Positions 58,181 to 64,000 of a DNA stretch of 64,000 nucleotides are shown piece by piece. Both the position numbers and the translations under genes were made by a program. The stretch's first letter is position 1. Each line of letters opens with the position of its first letter. Where the stretch lies: positions 10,237,001 through 10,301,000 of the forward strand of contig CM028923.1 of assembly GCA_016801845.1 (NCBI GenBank), given 5' to 3'. This DNA is from Polydactylus sextarius (taxonomy: Eukaryota; Chordata; Actinopteri; Polynemidae). The notes under the pieces are model-generated. The model was not told the origin of the DNA and did not search any database. It saw only the letters and a program-made list of their open reading frames with translations.

Positions 58181-59419
58181 AGTCCATGGGAAACAACCCA
58201 TTTTCATCACTGCCTTGCACATTGCTAATATTACCTGGCACTGCAACACAAATCTACCATGCTCCTAGAGCCTTTTCCACTCTCTTCAATAGTCAGATAC
58301 TGGAGACGGTTATAGAGAACACTTCAGTGCTGATATTATACTTCTACTTCCCCTGCTTTCATCTCCTTGGGTTTAGAGGCACATTTTAAACTAACTCAAA
58401 GAGATACTGTTTTTCCCCCCTCGTGCTTCATCCAAGGCTCCTTTGACAGTTTGCCAATGAGCAGCACCACTGGAGAAGTAAGGAGGTTGCGTATCTTGCT
58501 CAAGGGTATCCTAAATGTTGCAGGATATCATATTAGTCACTGAAAAAACACACGAGCAAGAGCTCCTATTGGTAACAGTTGACAACGTGTTGTTTCGTAT
58601 AATTGCTGATAATGTCTGTTGATAGACCAACCCCAAAGGCTAAGCCTTGGGGAAAGTACTCTACATTATGGTCTGAACTGAGACTGTCACTCACTGTTAT
58701 AGTGTCTCAGCCATGTAAGAGACAAAGCATCTCATACACACACACACAAACACACATGTCCATGCTTATATAAACCACTCACTTCTGCCCTTCCATATAC
58801 CTCTGTATAATTACATTCTACAGGTAATTTGTGTTGGTAAATGCAGGAAATAACCCACAAGTGCCCTGATAATCATTCATTGTGCAATAACAGAAAAAAG
58901 GTCAGTAAAAATGATAAGGGTTTGAATGGAGAAATGGCACACACATACAGAGCATTGTCAGTCTTCTTGAGGCAATGTGTGACAGAGCAACGAGGCCTTG
59001 ACCTTTTCACTGCACACTGATGCTTCAATTATTAGACCATAAGGCCTCAGGGTACACATTTTCAGACAGTGTTTTAAACCCTGATTCATTCCCTTAATTG
59101 AGCTTACCATAAATTCTGTACTGACGATCTGGGGGTCAGCTTTAGATGAAGGGTCAAACACAATGTCCTGCAAGGGAAAACTTCATCATGTAATAACTTA
59201 AATGAAAAAAAGGAGATGGGGTCATTGTGTGGGATACTATATGTTGCCAGATATAACCTGCTACTATATGATATCAAAGTATATGCTGATTGTGCACATT
59301 CCCAGCCATGTTAGCAGTGCAGCTCAGACCAATGTAGTGTGATAATTTCCATTGAGTAATTTAAGATACTGGCACTGAAAGTGAAGATACAGCCATTACA
59401 TATGAGTTTCTTTCACTTG
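58181..59419. other. Noncoding DNA, nothing recognised
   Basis: No gene or repeat family. Short CA run at 58735-58748. Confidence 0.5.
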
Positions 59420-59665
59420 AGCCCTTTTGTGTTTCCCTTTGAACTAAATTACCTGCTCTTTAAGAAGGAACCCGCACAATAACAGGAACAGAGAGGCATA
59501 AAAAGGCGAATGATAACCGGGCTAAATAGCATCTTAATGGCTTTTGACATAATCTTGATTAAAATACAGTTTCTATCATTTAATTCTTTGTGTAGCTTTG
59601 TAATTCCAACTGCTTTGACAAATCGTGGCTGATTGAGGGTAATGCTTTGGCAGCCACGTGCAGGT
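59420..59665. other. Candidate conserved noncoding element
   Basis: Repeat-free block with CAATAACAGGAACAGAG, GGCATAAAAAGGCGAATG, CATAATCTTGATTAAAATAC, ATCATTTAATTCTTTG and GACAAATCGTGGCTGATTGAGG. Texture suggests a developmental CNE; not testable here. Confidence 0.3.
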
Positions 59666-62475
59666 AAACACAGTTGGTAGAAACACCTCAGCAGGATTTT
59701 AAAATTTTAAGAAAAGGCAGAGAAAACAATGGCTCAGACTCTGAACAATAGTAAAAATGAAGCCTGTGGGACAAACGCAGTGGGAGTACGGCTGGTGTTG
59801 ATATTAAAGAACTGGTTTATTGGACTTAATATGTTGTGTTTACACAGCAGAAATGGAAAAAGTAATGGGCTGCATCTACTTACAGCCAATCATAGCCAGC
59901 CTTGTGAGAACAGAGCCCAAGGATATGGAGCAATGCTGCGTGTCATGTGAGCATGCATGACAGAAAAAGATGAGATGAGGCGGTGGGGAGGACTGAGACT
60001 GAGACTGAAATCTACTTGGAAAGTTTGCGTTAGCCTGCCTTACTTGCCAGATGGCCATGGTTTGTGGTCTGGGACTGCTGTGGCACAGTCCATAAGGCAG
60101 CCGTCTCTCAAACCCATGTAAGAATCCCCGCGTGTGAAGTTGTTTTTTGTCTTCTGCAAATTCTCATTGTTTCTTGCAGGCTCTGATGTCTCACTGCGTG
60201 AATTATATAGAAGATACACAGCGCGGACAAGATGTCGACTGTGACGTTCAGGGAAACTGTTTCTGTTAATGTAGATAATGTTATACTTTTACAACTCTGC
60301 AGGGCAGAAAAGTAAAACAAGGTCATAAGTATGGTTTATAAAATTATAAACTGACTAATCTGTTTCCTTGAGTTTCCACCAATTAAAGGAAAAACTAAGA
60401 CAAACCCTCCTTGACTCATGAGTCAGATCCATAATACAAGATCAGCAAGACTTTAAAACTAGAGCATGAACACACATAATCTCAAGCTTGCAGTAAAATA
60501 CACCACGGGCAGCATTGCAGATTTGTGACAAAAACTACAGCTAGCCTTGTGTCTGCAAAGGCTGTGGTCCGAACCATTGTACTTTGATCTATGACTTTGC
60601 AACAAGGTGATGCCCCGAGGCCTTGTTTTAAACTATAAACTGCCTGCTGTGGTTATTCTGAAAAAGTTAACAGATTTTACTTCAACTGGATATCAAGGAT
60701 CAGAAGCTGAGCTGATAGAGTACAAGCTGCCATGAAGACGACAGTAAGAGCAATTGTCGCTTGTTTTCAAAAAAGCAGTTAGCTCTGTATATGAGTCTGT
60801 ATATCTTACACAGAGCCACATGGAGCTCACTAAGCTAGTAGATAATTGTTACTTACTAACAAACCAAAAACAAATTAAAACTAATAGTATGAGGCTGTTT
60901 AGACCAATTAGCAAGAATCTTACTAACACCCATACCTGAATTACCTGCTAATTAGTAAATGTTATCGCATTTATAGGCCTAATGCAATCACTTGAGAAAA
61001 ATAAATACATTTACTCATACCTTGTCTTTTCTGAACAGAGATAATAATTTTGCAACATCAAGCAGGATTAATAGTAGCTGTGCTAATGAAACCTTAGCAA
61101 TAAAACTCCAACCTCATACAACTTTTATTTTGTTAAAACAAATGTATTTAGTATAAAAAATTGCCTGTAATTTTCCTCTGTATCTAAACAACATCTGCTG
61201 ATTTGTCCGGCTTCCATCACTTCCCAGTTTCAGCTATTTGGCGGCATATGAATGAAAACCTGTACACAGTGTACATCAGATCATGAATCAATATCAAGGA
61301 AAACAACAGGACAAATATGACATACTGTGACCTTTTTTACATTGTGAATCAACTGTATTGGAAACTTCTGAAAAGGAGATTACGTTACAGCTCATGAAGC
61401 AGGAAAATAATTGATATCGACTTCCTGGTTAGTCTTCGCTCCTTCACTTTTTTCCCCACCTTTTTTCTTTCTTATATTCATCCTGTGTGTTTTTATTTCT
61501 ATTTCGTATGCTGCTGAAGCTTACAGCACTATTTATTTTTCATCTTCTCCTCTTTCTGTCCACCTCCCCCACACCTACACCTACACCTCTCCTCCCTTGT
61601 CACAACCTCCCATGCTCTCTCTATCCATCCATCCCTTCCTCCTCCCCATGTGGACAGGCCGCTCTGACCTGTATCTGTCTGGCATGAATGAGTCCCAGGT
61701 TTGGTTTAAATGCCCCAATTATTCTCCTGAATTATGATGTCTTGCTCTGGGCTGAGTTGCGCCGTCTCTGTGGCTCTCTTATGAAAGCTGGCACGGCACA
61801 ACAGAACCATTTACAGAGGCCAGATTAAGGGCACGTTCACATGAACAGTACTCCCCATGCAGCAGGGCAGCGGACAGCTGACGGTTGGTGTGGAAGACTG
61901 GCTGCAGAGAAACACACTGAACAGCTATGATGTATCCATTTTGTACCTCCTGCTTTATGCGGCACAAAGCAGGATACAATGAGCAAGGTCTCAACACAGG
62001 GTATTCAAAAAAAAAAAAAAAAAACAGTTTTAAATGGTCACTAGGAAAAGATAATACTAGTATTGTCAATTACGTGTAGTAAAAGCTCAAAGCCACCAAA
62101 TGTGCAACTGGAAAATTTGCGACTCACATCCAAGTGTTGGTTATATTGTGTGTCGTTATCATCTACAATTTTACAAATAGATGTTTTAACATGAAGAGGA
62201 ATAAAAGCTCTAAAACGGTTCATAATTTGTAAAGCGCAACAGGGAAGAGACTAGAGCAGAATGATAAAGTGGTTTTATCTTAAAATCCCAATTTGAAATG
62301 GTGCAATTTTAAAATTGCAAGAGCTATTATTTATTTCATCATTTACAGCTTGCTAATAATGTAATAAGTAAATCTGTAAATGGTAATTTCACTGACTTTA
62401 GAGATCTTTCAACCTCAATAATCAGGATGATTTCCTTGTGGTGAAAAGCAGGAGCTTTAGCTCAATCATTGTGCA
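59666..62475. other. Noncoding DNA, nothing recognised
   Basis: No gene. Pyrimidine-rich 61440-61655 explains the 108- and 66-codon plus frames there. 61660-61800 is repeat-free and balanced. Poly(A) run at 62007-62024. Confidence 0.5.
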
Positions 62476-62620
62476 GGGCTAGCTAGCCATTTCCACTTGT
62501 TTATCGACGTTATGCTAATATAAGCTACAGTAATTGGCTGCAGGATGTAGCATCCTCTGAAGAAAGAGTTATCAAGCAAGTGTATTTCTCAAACTGTTGA
62601 ACTATTCCTTTAAATCATTT
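62476..62620 (+). repeat. R-C dispersed repeat, copy 3 (3' end)
   Basis: GGGCTAGCTAGCCATTTCCAC, TTATGCTAATATAAGCTACAG, TAATTGGCTGCAGGATGTAG, AAGCAAGTGTATTTCTCAAAC and TGTTGAACTATTCCTTTAA. The last part is the complement of 23757-23790 and the first part the complement of 35676-35745, so the three copies cover one element in pieces. Confidence 0.75.
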
Positions 62621-63004
62621 CCTCTATTAGTGCATACAAGAAGATTTCTGCATTTCCATGAAAGCTATGTTTGAAATGAGTGAGAAAAAAAACTCAGGTA
62701 TTTGAGGCGACTCACTTCAAACTGAAGGTGACTTGATACAGTGTCCTAGCTCTAGTCACACATGGTACACTCACGCTACTCTCCCTGCTGGAAAGTGCAG
62801 AACACATTCAGCTCACACTTGGATGAGCCCAATATAGCTTAACCCTCCCATCTTTTCAGAGCAACAGTGTAATCCAGCCTCCATGGTTATAGTCTTCATT
62901 TTTACCACCAGTGTAATCCTACATTAGGACTGAACCCACTAAACCTCTGGTGACATATGTTCCACACTCTGAAAGGTAGTCTAATCATCCAGCTCTTTTT
63001 CTTC
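62621..63004. other. Noncoding DNA, nothing recognised
   Basis: No gene or repeat recognised. Confidence 0.5.
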
Positions 63005-63265
63005 ACCCTATAATTGATCATATCGCATGTGGCCTTGATTAAACACCCACTCGCACTTCAGAATTAATCATGCATTGCATGAACTTAGCATTAATCACGG
63101 TATAACCGCTCCATCTCCATTCCTCAGTCGGACTGTAATGGGATATTCATCTCTTCAACAATTAATAACATCGGCATGGGGGCTTCTGCACGCTAGCCCC
63201 ATTCTTTCTGTTCCCACAGTGTTATTTTAAGCTGGTTGCGGGCGATGATTGAGGGGTCGCAACAA
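63005..63265. other. Candidate conserved noncoding element
   Basis: Repeat-free block with CCTATAATTGATCATATCGC, CTTGATTAAACACCC, CAGAATTAATCATGCATTGC, TAGCATTAATCACGG and CAACAATTAATAACATCGG: many homeodomain-type ATTA/TAAT cores spaced through balanced sequence. No open frame. Texture call only. Confidence 0.33.
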
Positions 63266-63420
63266 GAGCTTAAATGGGATTTATTAGCGCAGATGCCAGA
63301 GGTGAAGAGGGTAGAGAAGTGAAGACGCTGAGGGGTGACCGTGAGATTGTAAGAAGCAGACAGAGGGGAAATAGAGAACGGGCAGAGCCAGAAAGAAAAA
63401 AAAAGAAGGGCCCTAAAGGT
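63266..63420. other. Purine-rich tract
   Basis: G+A-rich plus strand. Explains the charged 82-codon plus frame (63274-63522) and its minus-strand counterpart. Confidence 0.65.
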
Positions 63421-63704
63421 GAGAGAGTCATTGGCATGTTTTCACATGTGCCCACTGAAGACACATCAATCTTCTTTATTTCTTTTAGATTTTTTTATAT
63501 CTCAGTGTTTTTCTTGCTGTAATAACCTCCCATCACCAACCAGGTGATTCATCTGAAACACTCCGCAGCAGAGCTCCTCTGGGGTTCATAGAATACCTGC
63601 CACAGCGATCCATAACCACACACACAAATGAAAAGCAGATCACTTACTATGCTCTTCTCAGAGATTCACTTGACCAAAACAAAATGACAGTAGCCCATTT
63701 CACA

Positions 63705-63730
63705 GCTCTACAGCAGTCACGCTGTAGAGC
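63705..63730. repeat. Perfect 10-bp inverted repeat (hairpin)
   Basis: GCTCTACAGC (63705-63714) and GCTGTAGAGC (63721-63730), 6-nt loop AGTCAC. Confidence 0.92.
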
Positions 63731-63854
63731 ATAATAAGCTCCAAAGACATGATTGACGAGTACAGCAGCTGCCACCTAAAACCCATTTCTCAATGTTGAG
63801 GTTATGTGCATTTGACGAGTGTAATGACAGACAGTCATACAACTTTTAAATTCC

Positions 63855-63887
63855 ATACTTTTACACACTCTGAGTGTGTAAAAGTAT
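63855..63887. repeat. Perfect 15-bp inverted repeat (hairpin)
   Basis: ATACTTTTACACACT (63855-63869) and AGTGTGTAAAAGTAT (63873-63887) are exact complements around a 3-nt loop CTG. It lies 125 bp after the 10-bp hairpin. Confidence 0.95.
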
Positions 63888-64000
63888 AGGTGATGATGAA
63901 AAAACACTAACTGACTCGTATTGTTGCCAAATGGAAATACAGGAAACAGAACTGACCAGAAATGTTTGTATAAAGTGTTGGCCTAGACTTTGTCTGTTGA

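Overview
This window looks like a gene-free stretch (gene desert or very large intron) of a ray-finned fish genome, most likely a percomorph-type teleost. The pointers are AT-rich DNA without operons or ribosome-binding sites, many (CA)n/(GT)n tracts, and relics of mobile-element classes common in teleosts: three different Tc1-like transposons, a PIF/Harbinger transposon, two Penelope-like elements with GIY-YIG endonuclease remnants, a LINE reverse-transcriptase tail, LINE 3' tails and tRNA-like SINEs. I find no host protein-coding gene. Every open frame is 132 codons or shorter, which is what AT-rich DNA gives by chance; the only frames with recognisable protein sequence belong to dead transposable elements.

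Layout. 1-10.7 kb: mostly unremarkable DNA with a 21-bp minisatellite (1.57-1.68 kb), two (GT)n tracts, a degenerate three-copy tandem duplication (3.12-4.02 kb), a possible SINE on the minus strand (4.4 kb) and a CA tract (5.7 kb). 10.7-15.1 kb: dispersed-repeat relics plus a ~258-bp direct duplication (11.0 and 14.05 kb, about 95% identical by eye). 15-22.8 kb: quiet, with a 126-bp alternating purine/pyrimidine tract at 16.5 kb and a repeat copy at 20.2 kb carrying two perfect GGTCAnnnTGACC palindromes. 22.8-30.7 kb: repeat-rich (Penelope GIY-YIG relic, Tc1 relic, LINE RT relic, LINE tails, TTGG array). 30.7-37.9 kb: repeat-poor, with candidate conserved noncoding blocks. 37.9-39.8 kb: a dense pile-up of four repeat families ending in Tc1 and Harbinger relics. 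39.8-45.5 kb: repeat-poor again. 45.5-50.2 kb: a Tc1 relic, dispersed repeats and a long CA tract. 50.2-55 kb: mostly unique, with pyrimidine- and purine-rich tracts. 55-58.2 kb: LINE-tail-like, Penelope/Neptune-like, SINE and dispersed repeats. 58.2-64 kb: mostly unique, with two perfect short hairpins at the end.

For convenience four recurring noncoding families are called R-A (the 'GAGGTCAC...TTGACC / CCTCAAGG' family, 8 copies), R-B (the 'TGATCCCCTGACTTTTCC ... GCTAAC' family, 3 copies), R-C (the 'TTTTGACATTTTG ... GCTAGC' family, 3 copies) and R-D ('CAGCTTTAATTTGAG ... CTGTGTGGGAG', 2 copies). These letters are mine, not database names. R-A, R-C and R-D are supported by comparing copies inside the window and by my recollection of similar teleost intronic repeats; R-B is supported mainly by recollection. 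The alternation of repeat-dense islands with repeat-poor blocks rich in TAAT/ATTA and TALE-type motifs is the pattern seen around developmental regulator genes, but no flanking gene is visible, so that is inference.
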